DNA from: Brevibacterium sp. ZH18 | GTDB lineage: Bacteria; Actinomycetota; Actinomycetes; Actinomycetales; Brevibacteriaceae | Reading direction: 5' to 3' | Length of the DNA stretch: 59,422 bases | NCBI RefSeq assembly: GCF_022748595.1 | Contig: NZ_JALDSX010000019.1 | Span: 1 to 59,422 of the forward strand | Part shown: positions 46,283-54,235 of the stretch, one piece after another | How the letters are laid out: every line of letters starts with the position of its first letter | How positions within the stretch are numbered: position 1 is the first letter of the stretch | Made by a program: the position numbers and the translations under genes | The notes under the pieces: model-generated | Told to the model about the DNA's origin: nothing | What the model saw: the letters and a program-made list of their open reading frames with translations, nothing else | Databases searched by the model: none

Positions 46283-47263
46283 ATGAGCATATCTCTGATC
46301 CGAGTCGATCCCGAGGCGAACGATCGCCGTGCACTCATCGAGTTCTTCACTCACAACGAGTTCCCCTTCCACGCCTATGCGCGACGGAGAACGGCGGCGG
46401 AGGTCTCCGAGCTCATCGACTCGGGCGCCTTCGACGGTGAGGACCGCCGCTCCTATTGGCTTGACCATGACGGACTGGGGCGAATCGGCCTCATCCGCCT
46501 CGAGGATCTCTGTGACGACACTCCGATGTTCGACCTGCGCCTGGCGGAGTCGTCTCGTGGTCGCGGATTGGGTGCCGAATGCCTGCGTGCTGCCACTGAC
46601 CACCTGTTCACAACTCTCGAGGCGGATCGGTTCGAGGGTCAGACCCGTGCCGACAATCTGGCCATGCGGTCGATCTTCGTCCGCACAGGCTGGACCAAGG
46701 AAGCCCACTATCGCAGAGCCTGGCCAGTGGAGGGCAGGGAACCTCAGGACACAGTCGTCTACGCGATATTGCGCGAAGAGTGGGAGTCGGGAAAGGTTCG
46801 AGGCCTGCAGTGGCACGACCGACCGCAGTTCGCGCCTGAAAACTCCAGCGACGTGGCGTTCGAGTCGAACGCAGTGCCGACAGTCGACGAACTCACAGCG
46901 CTGTATCAATCGGTGGGGTGGTCCGCCTACACGCGAGACCCGGCATCCCTGCACGTCAGCGTGATGGCCTCAGCGCATGTCGTCACCGCTCTTCACGATG
47001 GCGAAGTGGTCGGCTTGGCGCGCGTGATCAGCGATTTCGGTTCGATCGTCTATCTCCAAGATGTCCTCGTCCACCCTGACCACCAGCGCCGAGGTATCGG
47101 CCGGCTCCTCGTGGAACGTGTCCTTTGCCCGTTCTCCGAGGTTCGCCAGACTGTTCTGCTCACGGATGCCGATCCTGCGCTGACGGCGTTCTATGTGTCG
47201 TTGGGATTCCATGAGGTTTCCGGGTCACTGCAATCCGATGTGCGAGCGTTCATGCAGAACTGA
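46283..47263 (+). CDS. Double-domain GNAT acetyltransferase
   Basis: Two complete GNAT folds in one 326-residue chain. The first (about 1-165) has an acetyl-CoA loop SRGRGLGAECLRA at 91-103 and resembles RimJ/RimL-like proteins; the second (about 190-326) has HPDHQRRGIGRLLVERVL at 264-281 and resembles the small GNATs with a VGWSAYTRD N-terminus. Both acetyl-CoA loops look intact. The joint at 166-190 is a natural linker with no frame anomaly. Substrates unknown. Ends in a strong hairpin shared with the convergent protease gene. Confidence 0.87.
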   Translation: MSISLIRVDPEANDRRALIEFFTHNEFPFHAYARRRTAAEVSELIDSGAFDGEDRRSYWLDHDGLGRIGLIRLEDLCDDTPMFDLRLAESSRGRGLGAECLRAATDHLFTTLEADRFEGQTRADNLAMRSIFVRTGWTKEAHYRRAWPVEGREPQDTVVYAILREEWESGKVRGLQWHDRPQFAPENSSDVAFESNAVPTVDELTALYQSVGWSAYTRDPASLHVSVMASAHVVTALHDGEVVGLARVISDFGSIVYLQDVLVHPDHQRRGIGRLLVERVLCPFSEVRQTVLLTDADPALTAFYVSLGFHEVSGSLQSDVRAFMQN

Positions 47264-47301
47264 CAAGAGCACCCCCGGTCAGAAGACCGGGGGTGCTCTT
47301 G
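47264..47301. terminator. Bidirectional terminator, perfect 17-bp stem
   Basis: CAAGAGCACCCCCGGTC (47264-47280) is fully complementary to 47285-47301 with an AGAA loop. It begins right after the GNAT stop and lies 41 nt beyond the stop of the convergent protease gene, so it can end both transcripts. Confidence 0.85.
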
Positions 47302-47342
47302 CGAACTCTCAGACGATCAGTAAGTGATCGTGCGAGCTATAT

Positions 47343-49250
47343 TCAGTTCTTCTTGCGACGCATGGTCAGAACAACTGCTGCTCCGCCGATGACGAGCAGA
47401 CCTGCTCCGGCTGCGAGGCCGGTCAGTTCGGTACCGGTGCGAGGCAGATCAGATCCGCCGTCACCACCGTCGCCGTTGTCGCCGCCACCGTTACCGTCTT
47501 CGTCAGCAACAACCTTGAACGAGCCGGTCAGAGCCTTCTCGTCATCGGTATCGTTGGCGCCGGTGACGCTCACGTCGTAGTTTCCGAGGTAGGCCTCGGG
47601 GTTCGACGCACTGGTGCCGTAGATCGCGAACGCGGCAACGCCGTCCTTCTTCGCGGTCTGCTTAAGGGTGATGCCCTCAACGTTCTTCGGTCCCGAAGCA
47701 ATCTTGAGGGTGACTTTCTCGCCCTCGTCGAAGCCCTTGACCGTGATCGTCACAGCCTTGTCCTTCTTGACGAAGTCAGAGGCAACGATCTCCTTGGGAT
47801 CAATCGAGATTTCGCGCTTGACCGGGGCAGGAGTCTCGGTCTTCTCCTTCTTGACCGTCACCGTGAAGTCGGTGTCCCTAGATTCCTGACCATCGACAAC
47901 TGCCACTGCGGAGTAATCGTACTTACCCTCAGCTTTGGGGCCTTCGAGCTTGAAATCGCCGTTTTTGTCGGCCTTGACTGTCTTGGAATCGGCCTTGGCT
48001 GCCTGAGCACCCGAGGCGGGCTCCCACTTGACCTTGACGTCAGAACCTGGTGCGGCCGTGCCCTTCACATCACCATTCGGTTTGATGGTCTGGTCATCAA
48101 CACCGGGCGCCTTAGGAGCCTTAGGGGTCTCGTCACTCGGCTCATTGATATTGAAATCGATACCCGACTTCTGGAGAGAGTAGTCGAGGTCGGCGACCCA
48201 GGTGAACGACGTCTTCTTATCCAGATCTCCACCACCGGAAATCACGCCGACTGCGGTTGTACCCTGGTACACGCCACCGCCGGAGTCACCCGGAGCGGAG
48301 AACGGCTTGGCGATCGGTGCGGTAACAGCGAAGCCGTGTACCCAGCGACCGCTGACAACCTGCCACTTGTATTTCGCGTATTTCTTCGACACCGTTCCAC
48401 TCGTCACACCTGTCGTGCGTCCCGACTTGTGGATTGTGCTGCCGACCTTCTCTTTGCCGACTGATGTGATCTTCGAAGTGGAAGCTGCAAGATCGTTGCC
48501 TTTAGCAGTCTTCCAGTCGGTCACACCCTTCTTATTCGTGTAGTTATCGGCGTTGACCTTGATGACAGCGAAATCAATGTCGGTTGACTTCGGCTGAGAG
48601 GTCTTGTCACCCTTAGGAACAAGTGTTCCACCGAAGTTATTGAAGCCCCATTTGCCGATCACGCCATCGCCAGAAGGCTTGAAGCCCTCGCCACCCACTG
48701 CCGGAGCGGTCGACGGCTGCTCAGTCTGAGAAACCTTCGTGCTGCCTTCGAACTTATTGGTCTTCATGTTGATGATCTTGGCGCAGTGACCCGCGGTGAG
48801 GACGATTGGGTTGCCATCGCCATCCCAACCGGAGAAACCGGTCGAGCATGCTCCGCCGCTCTTGCCTGCGCCCACCAAATAGCCGGCGCCCCCGACGAGG
48901 TCGTTGCTCGCCTGCGCCTTGACTTCGTCAACGCCTGTTTCGACAACGACGTTGTCGTACTTCTTCTCAAGGTCCTTGATTTCCGAGGTCTTCTTCTCGA
49001 CACCGAGGTAAAGCTTTCCGCCCTCTTCGCCGTAGGCATTCACGCCGCCGACGTCGGACAGTGCTTTCTGAACCTGCGCGTCGCTCTGCACGTTCAGAGC
49101 CTTGGGAGCCTGCTCAGTTTCGGCAGCCTGCTTGGTTTCAGCGGGCGCCTGGTCGGCCGCCATGGCCGGCGAGGCAGCGAATGCGCCGCCGAGGCCCAGT
49201 GCCGCAGCTGCGGTCAGAGCCAGCGAGCTCTGGAGGAGTTTCCTCTTCAT
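47343..49250 (-). CDS. LPXTG-anchored S1 serine protease A
   Basis: A 635-residue exported protease. Signal peptide (AMA/A near 31), a pro-like segment (about 50-115), a chymotrypsin-like domain with triad H155 (LTAGHC), D226 (STDIDFAV) and S323 (GDSGGG), a Pro-rich linker, two or three Ig-like/beta domains (DFTVTVKKEK, KREISIDPKEIV), an Asp/Gly spacer, LPRTG at 602, a membrane helix and RRKKN. It should be sorted to the cell wall. It is a tandem paralogue of the gene upstream (49518-51416), sharing architecture and much sequence. Substrate unknown; casein-type protein use is plausible for a Brevibacterium. Confidence 0.93.
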   Translation of the reverse strand: MKRKLLQSSLALTAAAALGLGGAFAASPAMAADQAPAETKQAAETEQAPKALNVQSDAQVQKALSDVGGVNAYGEEGGKLYLGVEKKTSEIKDLEKKYDNVVVETGVDEVKAQASNDLVGGAGYLVGAGKSGGACSTGFSGWDGDGNPIVLTAGHCAKIINMKTNKFEGSTKVSQTEQPSTAPAVGGEGFKPSGDGVIGKWGFNNFGGTLVPKGDKTSQPKSTDIDFAVIKVNADNYTNKKGVTDWKTAKGNDLAASTSKITSVGKEKVGSTIHKSGRTTGVTSGTVSKKYAKYKWQVVSGRWVHGFAVTAPIAKPFSAPGDSGGGVYQGTTAVGVISGGGDLDKKTSFTWVADLDYSLQKSGIDFNINEPSDETPKAPKAPGVDDQTIKPNGDVKGTAAPGSDVKVKWEPASGAQAAKADSKTVKADKNGDFKLEGPKAEGKYDYSAVAVVDGQESRDTDFTVTVKKEKTETPAPVKREISIDPKEIVASDFVKKDKAVTITVKGFDEGEKVTLKIASGPKNVEGITLKQTAKKDGVAAFAIYGTSASNPEAYLGNYDVSVTGANDTDDEKALTGSFKVVADEDGNGGGDNGDGGDGGSDLPRTGTELTGLAAGAGLLVIGGAAVVLTMRRKKN

Positions 49251-49309
49251 ACGTCAATGTCTCTCTTCGAGAACTTGCAAAATCACAAGTTGGTGTCGTT
49301 GGTCACGAT

Positions 49310-49319
49310 AAGGTTACGG
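49310..49319 (-). promoter_or_regulatory. Shared promoter element of protease A
   Basis: CCGTAACCTT on the minus strand, 60 nt before the start of protease A; the identical 10-mer lies 110 nt before protease B. It contains TAACCT (a TANNNT hexamer), so it is probably the -10 region. Confidence 0.45.
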
Positions 49320-49439
49320 GCTGCACTCAGCGACTACCAAGAAAGTATCGCCAAAACTGTGAACTGAATGAACGAAACTACACGAGCCCTTGCCTAATCA
49401 GACAAGGGCCCTTCCTGCAGTCGAACGCGCCAGAACACA

Positions 49440-49473
49440 CGAGTGCCCCTGGCCATCAGGCCAGGGGCACTCG
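49440..49473 (-). terminator. Terminator of protease B, perfect 15-bp stem
   Basis: CGAGTGCCCCTGGCC (49440-49454) is fully complementary to 49459-49473 with an ATCA loop, 45 nt beyond the protease B stop. It resembles the 47264-47301 terminator after protease A, and both are flanked by CTCTCAGACGATCA, so the duplication included the 3' region. Confidence 0.8.
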
Positions 49474-49517
49474 TTGAAACCTCTCAGACGATCACATCAT
49501 GAGCGCGTGAGCTAAGT

Positions 49518-51416
49518 TCAGTTGTTCTTGTTGCGACGCAGCGTCAGAACGACTGCAGCTCCACCGACAAGCAGCAGACCGCCACCGGCAGCAAGGCCGG
49601 TCAGCTCAGCACCGGTACGAGGCAGATCAGATCCACCGTCACCATTGTCGCCGTCATCCTTGCCGTTGTCGCCATCATCGCTTCCGCCGCCGTTGCCGTC
49701 TTCGTCAGCAACAACCTTGAACGAGCCGGTCAGAGCCTTCTCATCATCGGTGTCGTTGTCTCCGGTGACATTCACGTCGTAGTTTCCGAGGTAGACCGAA
49801 GGATCTGAATCGCTCGTGCCGTAGATCGAGAACGCTGCGACACCGTCTTTGTTGGCGGTCTCGTCCAGGGTGATGCCCTTGACGTTCTTTGGACCCGAAG
49901 CAACCTTGAGCGAAACCTTCTCGCCCTCGTCGAAGCCCTTGACCGTGATCGTCACGCCCTTGTCCTTCTTGACGAAGTCAGAGGAGGCGATCTCCTTGGG
50001 GTCGACGTTGATCGAACGCTTGACAGGAGCAGGAGTCTCGGACTCGTCCTTCTCGACGGTCACGTCGAACTTGGCCGTCTTCGACTTCTGACCGTCGACC
50101 GTGGCTGTAGCCGAGAAGGTGTAGTCGCCTTCAGCCTTCGGGCCCTCAACCGTGAACTTGCCGTTCTTGTCGGCATCTACAGTCTCAGATCCGTCTTTCG
50201 CGGCCTGCGCGCCCTTAGCGGCTTCCCACTTGACCTCGACCTTGGCGCCAGCCTCGGCCTTACCGGTGATGTCACCCTTGGGCTCGACGGTCTGGTCTTC
50301 GACCTTCGGAGCGGCAGGAGCCTCCGGGGTCTCGTCGGCCGGGTCGGTTACATGGAAGTCCGTGCCCGACTCTTCGAGCGAGTGATCCAGGTCAGCGACC
50401 CAGGTGAACGAAGTGTTCGCGTCCAGATCTCCACCACCGGAGATGACACCGACTGCGGTCGAGCCCTGGAAGACGCCGCCGCCCGAGTCACCGGGCTGCG
50501 AGAAGGGCTTGTCGATAGGAGCAGTGACACCGAAGCCGTGGACCCAGCGTCCGCCGACGTTCTGGTAGTCGAAGTCGTACTCCGAGCGAGGCAGAACCTC
50601 ACCCTCGGTCAGACCGGTCGTGCGACCGGACTTCTCGATGGAACCGGACTTGTGCGCTCCGACTTCCTTGATGTCAGAGGTGGACGTCGAGAGATCCTCG
50701 GAGTCCGCGCTCTTCCAATCGGTCACGCCGTTCTTGGACTGGTACTTGTCCTTGTCGACGTTGATGACAGCGAAGTCGATGTCGCTGGCCTTCGGCTCAG
50801 CCCACTTGTCCTGGTCATTTCCCTCGAGCAGATCTCCACCGAAGTTGTGGAAGCCCCACTTGCCGATGACGCCGTTGCCCGACTTCTTGAAGCCTTCTCC
50901 GCCATTGGCAGGAGCAGTCGACGGCTGTTCGGTCTCATTGACCGTGGAGTCGCCTTCGAACTTGTTCGTGTCTTCGTTGATGATCTTCGAGCAGTGACCT
51001 GCGGTCAGAACGATCGGGTTGCCGTCGCCGTCCCAGCCTGAGAACCCGGTCGAGCAGGCTCCGGCACCCTCACCGGCACCGACGAGGTAGCCGGCACCGC
51101 CGACGAGGTCATTCTTCGCATAGGGGTCAAGTTCCTTGACGCCTTCGGTGACCTTGATGTTGTCGTACTTCTTCTCAAGATTCTTGACCTCAGAGGTCTT
51201 CTTAGCCACGCCGAGGTGGAGCTTTCCACCTTCGGATCCGTAGGCATTGACGCCGTCGACATCGGAGAGCGCCTTCTGGACCTGCTTTTCGTTCTGCACA
51301 TCCAGCTTCTGCGGGCCGTTGTCGGCCATCGCAGGGGATGCAACGAAAGCGCTGCCCAGGCTGAGAGCCGCAACGGCGCTCAGGGCCAGCGAACTCTGCA
51401 CGAGTTTCTTCTGCAT
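49518..51416 (-). CDS. LPXTG-anchored S1 serine protease B
   Basis: Paralogue of the downstream gene, 632 residues with the same order: signal peptide (AMA/D near 31), pro-like segment (shorter by about 12 residues), S1 domain with H141 (LTAGHC), D214 (SDIDFAV) and S311 (GDSGGG), Ig-like domains, Asp/Gly spacer with an extra DDGDNGKDDGDNG, LPRTG at 598, membrane helix and RRNKNN. Divergence is concentrated in the pro-segment and surface loops of the protease domain, while the anchor half is nearly identical. Each copy has its own promoter and terminator. Confidence 0.93.
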   Translation of the reverse strand: MQKKLVQSSLALSAVAALSLGSAFVASPAMADNGPQKLDVQNEKQVQKALSDVDGVNAYGSEGGKLHLGVAKKTSEVKNLEKKYDNIKVTEGVKELDPYAKNDLVGGAGYLVGAGEGAGACSTGFSGWDGDGNPIVLTAGHCSKIINEDTNKFEGDSTVNETEQPSTAPANGGEGFKKSGNGVIGKWGFHNFGGDLLEGNDQDKWAEPKASDIDFAVINVDKDKYQSKNGVTDWKSADSEDLSTSTSDIKEVGAHKSGSIEKSGRTTGLTEGEVLPRSEYDFDYQNVGGRWVHGFGVTAPIDKPFSQPGDSGGGVFQGSTAVGVISGGGDLDANTSFTWVADLDHSLEESGTDFHVTDPADETPEAPAAPKVEDQTVEPKGDITGKAEAGAKVEVKWEAAKGAQAAKDGSETVDADKNGKFTVEGPKAEGDYTFSATATVDGQKSKTAKFDVTVEKDESETPAPVKRSINVDPKEIASSDFVKKDKGVTITVKGFDEGEKVSLKVASGPKNVKGITLDETANKDGVAAFSIYGTSDSDPSVYLGNYDVNVTGDNDTDDEKALTGSFKVVADEDGNGGGSDDGDNGKDDGDNGDGGSDLPRTGAELTGLAAGGGLLLVGGAAVVLTLRRNKNN

Positions 51417-51525
51417 ACTGTTAGATTCCCTTGATCGGATTCACTGTCGTGATTGCCTGCCTCGACGCCGACCAACATGTCGTAGGACACATCTGCCTCG
51501 CTCGAACCAGTCTTTCAACCCTTGA

Positions 51526-51535
51526 AAGGTTACGG
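51526..51535 (-). promoter_or_regulatory. Shared promoter element of protease B
   Basis: Second copy of CCGTAACCTT (minus strand), 110 nt upstream of protease B. The 243-bp gap to the META gene holds this site and the divergent META promoter, with no gene. Confidence 0.45.
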
Positions 51536-51647
51536 TTTGGCAACGATGACTTGCAACCACAATGCGTGTTGCCGGTGAACACAACTTACAAAAGCTGAAT
51601 ATCCGGGGGTTGCCAGTATTCTTCGGGAAGCTTCCAAACCTGCCCGT

Positions 51648-51653
51648 TATGAT
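51648..51653 (+). promoter_or_regulatory. Leaderless -10 of the META lipoprotein gene
   Basis: TATGAT ends 6 nt before the ATG at 51660, the same hexamer and spacing as the genes starting at 22134 and 24980. Confidence 0.6.
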
Positions 51654-51659
51654 CAGGGC

Positions 51660-52127
51660 ATGGCAATCCACACTCAGCTCAGACCACCAGCTCCGCTGAC
51701 TCGGGCCCTCGGCATCGCCGCGCTCGCTCTGGCACTGCCCTTAGCCGCCTGCGAAACCGCACCGCAGCCCAGCGAGCCCTCAAGCTCCGCCCCCTCCGAA
51801 TCAAGCGACACAGCCTCGCCGACCGACGACGCGGGCGCGACTCTGGATCCGACGGGCAAATGGACATCGCCGGAGACCGGCGACCCGTTCCTCGAGTTCA
51901 CCGACGATGGAAATGTCACAGGCTCCGACGGCTGCAACCGGATCGAGACCACGTGGACGGCTGGCAAGGACAAAGTCACCATCGACTCATTCACCACGAC
52001 TCAGAAAGCCTGCCCAGGCAACCAGTGGCTGTCGAAGGCCAGTTCAGCAACGATCGACGGCAACGTCATGAAGGTCATGGACGGCCAAGGCAAAGTCATC
52101 GGCGGTTTGGAGAAAGAGGACAAATGA
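51660..52127 (+). CDS. META-domain lipoprotein (HslJ-like)
   Basis: A 155-residue lipoprotein: signal with lipobox LAAC (C31), Ser/Thr/Pro-rich tether (32-62) and one META domain (GKWTSPETGDPFLEFTDDG, SDGCNRIETTW, FTTTQKACPG). The C92/C118 pair corresponds to the disulfide-forming cysteines of HslJ-type META domains. HslJ is a heat-shock lipoprotein linked to novobiocin resistance; the role here is unknown. The next META gene overlaps by 4 nt (ATGA). Confidence 0.87.
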   Translation: MAIHTQLRPPAPLTRALGIAALALALPLAACETAPQPSEPSSSAPSESSDTASPTDDAGATLDPTGKWTSPETGDPFLEFTDDGNVTGSDGCNRIETTWTAGKDKVTIDSFTTTQKACPGNQWLSKASSATIDGNVMKVMDGQGKVIGGLEKEDK

Positions 52128-52432
52128 CACAGCAGCTCAACGGCAAATGGATCAGCACCAAAGAAGGATCCTCAGCGTTCCTCCAGTTCGGTGAGGATGG
52201 CACCCTGACCGGCAGCGACGGGGGCAATCGCATCTCCACCACGTGGGGCACCGACGAATCGGGAACGGTCATCAAACCTTTCGCCACCACGCAGCGTGCG
52301 GTGATGGGCATGGAGGCCTGGGTAGGGCGCGCCCACCGTGTCGAGGTGGACGGCGACCGACTCAACGTCTTCGATCACGGCGGGAACAGCCTCGGCGCCC
52401 TGGCCCGTGACACCGGCGAAGAAGGACAGTAG
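52124..52432 (+). CDS. Cytosolic META-domain protein lacking cysteines
   Basis: A 102-residue protein that is essentially one META domain with no signal peptide. It aligns with the upstream lipoprotein (NGKWISTKEG, SDGGNRISTTW, FATTQRAVMG), but both cysteines are replaced, G34 and V60. That fits a reducing cytosolic location. Its ATG overlaps the preceding stop by 4 nt, and the following DUF808 gene starts immediately after its stop. Function unknown. Confidence 0.82.
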   Translation: MTQQLNGKWISTKEGSSAFLQFGEDGTLTGSDGGNRISTTWGTDESGTVIKPFATTQRAVMGMEAWVGRAHRVEVDGDRLNVFDHGGNSLGALARDTGEEGQ

Positions 52433-53422
52433 ATGGCCGGCGGCCTCTTCGCCCTGCTCGACGACGTCGCAGCACTCGTCAAGCTCTCCGCGGCCAGCCT
52501 CGACGACGTAGCCGCCGGCGCTTCGAAGGCCGGGGCCAAGGCCGTCGGAGTCGTCGTCGACGATGCGGCAGTGACCCCGAAGTTCGTCGAGGGCGTCAAC
52601 CCCAAGCGAGAGCTGCCCATCATCAAACGGATCGCGCTGGGATCGCTGGTCAACAAGCTTGTCATCATCCTGCCGATCATCCTTCTGCTCAGCCAGTTCC
52701 TCCCCTGGCTGCTGACTCCCCTGCTCATGGTCGGCGGCACCTATCTGTGCTTCGAAGGTGCCGAGAAGATCTTCGAGAAGTTCGGGTGGATCGAACACCA
52801 CGAGGAACCGAAGAAGGAATCCAAGCACGGCAAGAAGAACGACGGCGATGCTGAGAAGAAGATCGTCCGCTCGGCGATTACGACCGACTTCGTGCTCAGC
52901 TGCGAGATCATGGTCATCGCCCTCAACGAGGTGGCCAGTGAGGCACTGCTCTCCCGTGCGATCATCCTCGCCATCGTCGCCTTGGCCATCACTGTCGGCG
53001 TCTACGGTGTCGTCGCCCTCATCGTCAAGATGGACGACATCGGCCTCCACATGGCACAGAAGGACAAACCGAGCACGCAGAAGTTCGGCCGCTTCCTCGT
53101 CCAGGCGATGCCCAAACTCCTTGGTGCGCTGTCGGTCATCGGCACCTTCGCAATGCTGTGGGTGGGTGGTCACATCATTCTCGTCGGCACCGATGAACTC
53201 GGTCTCCACGCTCTCTACGGATTCATCCACCACCTCGAAGTGCCTGTGGCTGCCATCCCCGGCGTGGGCGGTTTCCTCGGCTGGCTGGTCAACACTTTCT
53301 TCTCACTCATCCTCGGAGCGATCTGGGGAAGCATCGTGGCTGGCATCGCCATCGGCATCACGGCGCTGATGAAGCCGGGCCGCACAGTCAAGGATGACAG
53401 CGTCGACACCGCTGCTGCTTAA
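52433..53422 (+). CDS. DUF808/YedI family membrane protein
   Basis: A 329-residue inner-membrane protein with the characteristic N-terminus AGGLFALLDDVAALVKLSAASLDDVAAGASKA... (DUF808), AAVTPKFVEG and about seven hydrophobic segments. E. coli YedI is the type member; function unknown. The ATG directly follows the stop of the small META gene (TAGATG), so the three genes are one coupled operon. Converges with the siderophore ATPase gene, 3 nt between stops. Confidence 0.92.
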   Translation: MAGGLFALLDDVAALVKLSAASLDDVAAGASKAGAKAVGVVVDDAAVTPKFVEGVNPKRELPIIKRIALGSLVNKLVIILPIILLLSQFLPWLLTPLLMVGGTYLCFEGAEKIFEKFGWIEHHEEPKKESKHGKKNDGDAEKKIVRSAITTDFVLSCEIMVIALNEVASEALLSRAIILAIVALAITVGVYGVVALIVKMDDIGLHMAQKDKPSTQKFGRFLVQAMPKLLGALSVIGTFAMLWVGGHIILVGTDELGLHALYGFIHHLEVPVAAIPGVGGFLGWLVNTFFSLILGAIWGSIVAGIAIGITALMKPGRTVKDDSVDTAAA

Positions 53423-53425
53423 GCC

Positions 53426-54235
53426 TCAGCGAGCGGCGAACGTCTTCTTCGGCATTCCTGCCACGATCATCGGCGCACCGGTGACCGGATCATCGATGAT
53501 CGTGCAGTCGATTCCGAACACCTCACGGACCAGTTCGGAGGTCACAATGTCGGAGGGAGCTCCCTGAGCGACGATCGCACCGTTCTTCATGGCGATGATC
53601 TCATCGGCATAGCGACAGGCCTGGTTGAGGTCGTGGAGGACTGCGACGAGGGTGTGTCCATGCTCGTTGTTGAGCTGCGAGAACAAGTCCAGCAACTCGA
53701 TCTGGAACGCCACGTCGAGAAACGTCGTCGGCTCGTCGAGCAAGAGCAGCGGCGTCTCCTGGGCCAGCACCATGGCCACCCACACCCGCTGGCGCTGACC
53801 GCCTGAGAGCTCGTCGACCAGCCGGGAGGAGAGCTCCTCGGTGTTGGTCGCCCGCAATGCCGAAAGCACAGCAGCCTCATCCGTATCGGTCCACTGCTTG
53901 AGGAACGACTGGTGCGGGTGCCGGCCACGGGCCACGAGTTCACCGACGGTGATGCCCTCGGGTGCGATCGAGCTCTGCGGCAGCAGACCCAGTCGCCGGG
54001 CGATCTGCTTCGTCTTGAGCTTCGCAATATTGCCCCCGTCGAGGAGGACCGTGCCCTTGGCCGGTGCCATCAGCCGCGCCAGAGCCCGCAGCAAAGTCGA
54101 CTTGCCGCATGCGTTGGGCCCGACGATGACCGTGAACTTGCCCTCGGCGATGTCGACGTCGAGGTCGGCGACGATCTGCCGCTGATCGTAGGCGAGATCG
54201 AGGCCGCGGGCTGCCAGTGGAGATGAAGTGCTCAT
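53426..54235 (-). CDS. Iron-siderophore ABC transporter ATPase
   Basis: FecE/FepC-type ATPase of 269 residues with Walker A GPNACGKSTLL, signature [10 protein letters not shown], Walker B LLLLDEPTTFLD and the family's DLNQACRYADEI H-loop region. It energises ferric-siderophore import. The ATG at 54235 overlaps the permease stop by 4 nt; the 19 codons upstream in the longer frame lie in that permease gene. Last gene of the importer operon. Confidence 0.95.
   Translation of the reverse strand: MSTSSPLAARGLDLAYDQRQIVADLDVDIAEGKFTVIVGPNACGKSTLLRALARLMAPAKGTVLLDGGNIAKLKTKQIARRLGLLPQSSIAPEGITVGELVARGRHPHQSFLKQWTDTDEAAVLSALRATNTEELSSRLVDELSGGQRQRVWVAMVLAQETPLLLLDEPTTFLDVAFQIELLDLFSQLNNEHGHTLVAVLHDLNQACRYADEIIAMKNGAIVAQGAPSDIVTSELVREVFGIDCTIIDDPVTGAPMIVAGMPKKTFAAR

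Larger units (their letters stand above)
47343..51416 (-). repeat. Tandem duplication of a protease gene unit
   Basis: Two head-to-tail copies of a promoter-protease-terminator unit of roughly 2.2 kb (copy A 47264-49319, copy B 49440-51535). The coding halves for the Ig-like and anchor regions are strikingly similar at nucleotide level (for example the stretches around 47495-47540 and 49700-49745), which makes gene conversion or deletion by recombination likely. Confidence 0.75.

Noticed and set aside
49386..49409. Second hairpin after protease B (GCCCTTG/CAAGGGC, 10-nt loop)
   Set aside because: Only 7 bp and downstream of the perfect 15-bp terminator; may be incidental.
52172..53233. 353-codon minus-strand open frame
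   Set aside because: Antisense to the DUF808 gene; acidic shadow product.
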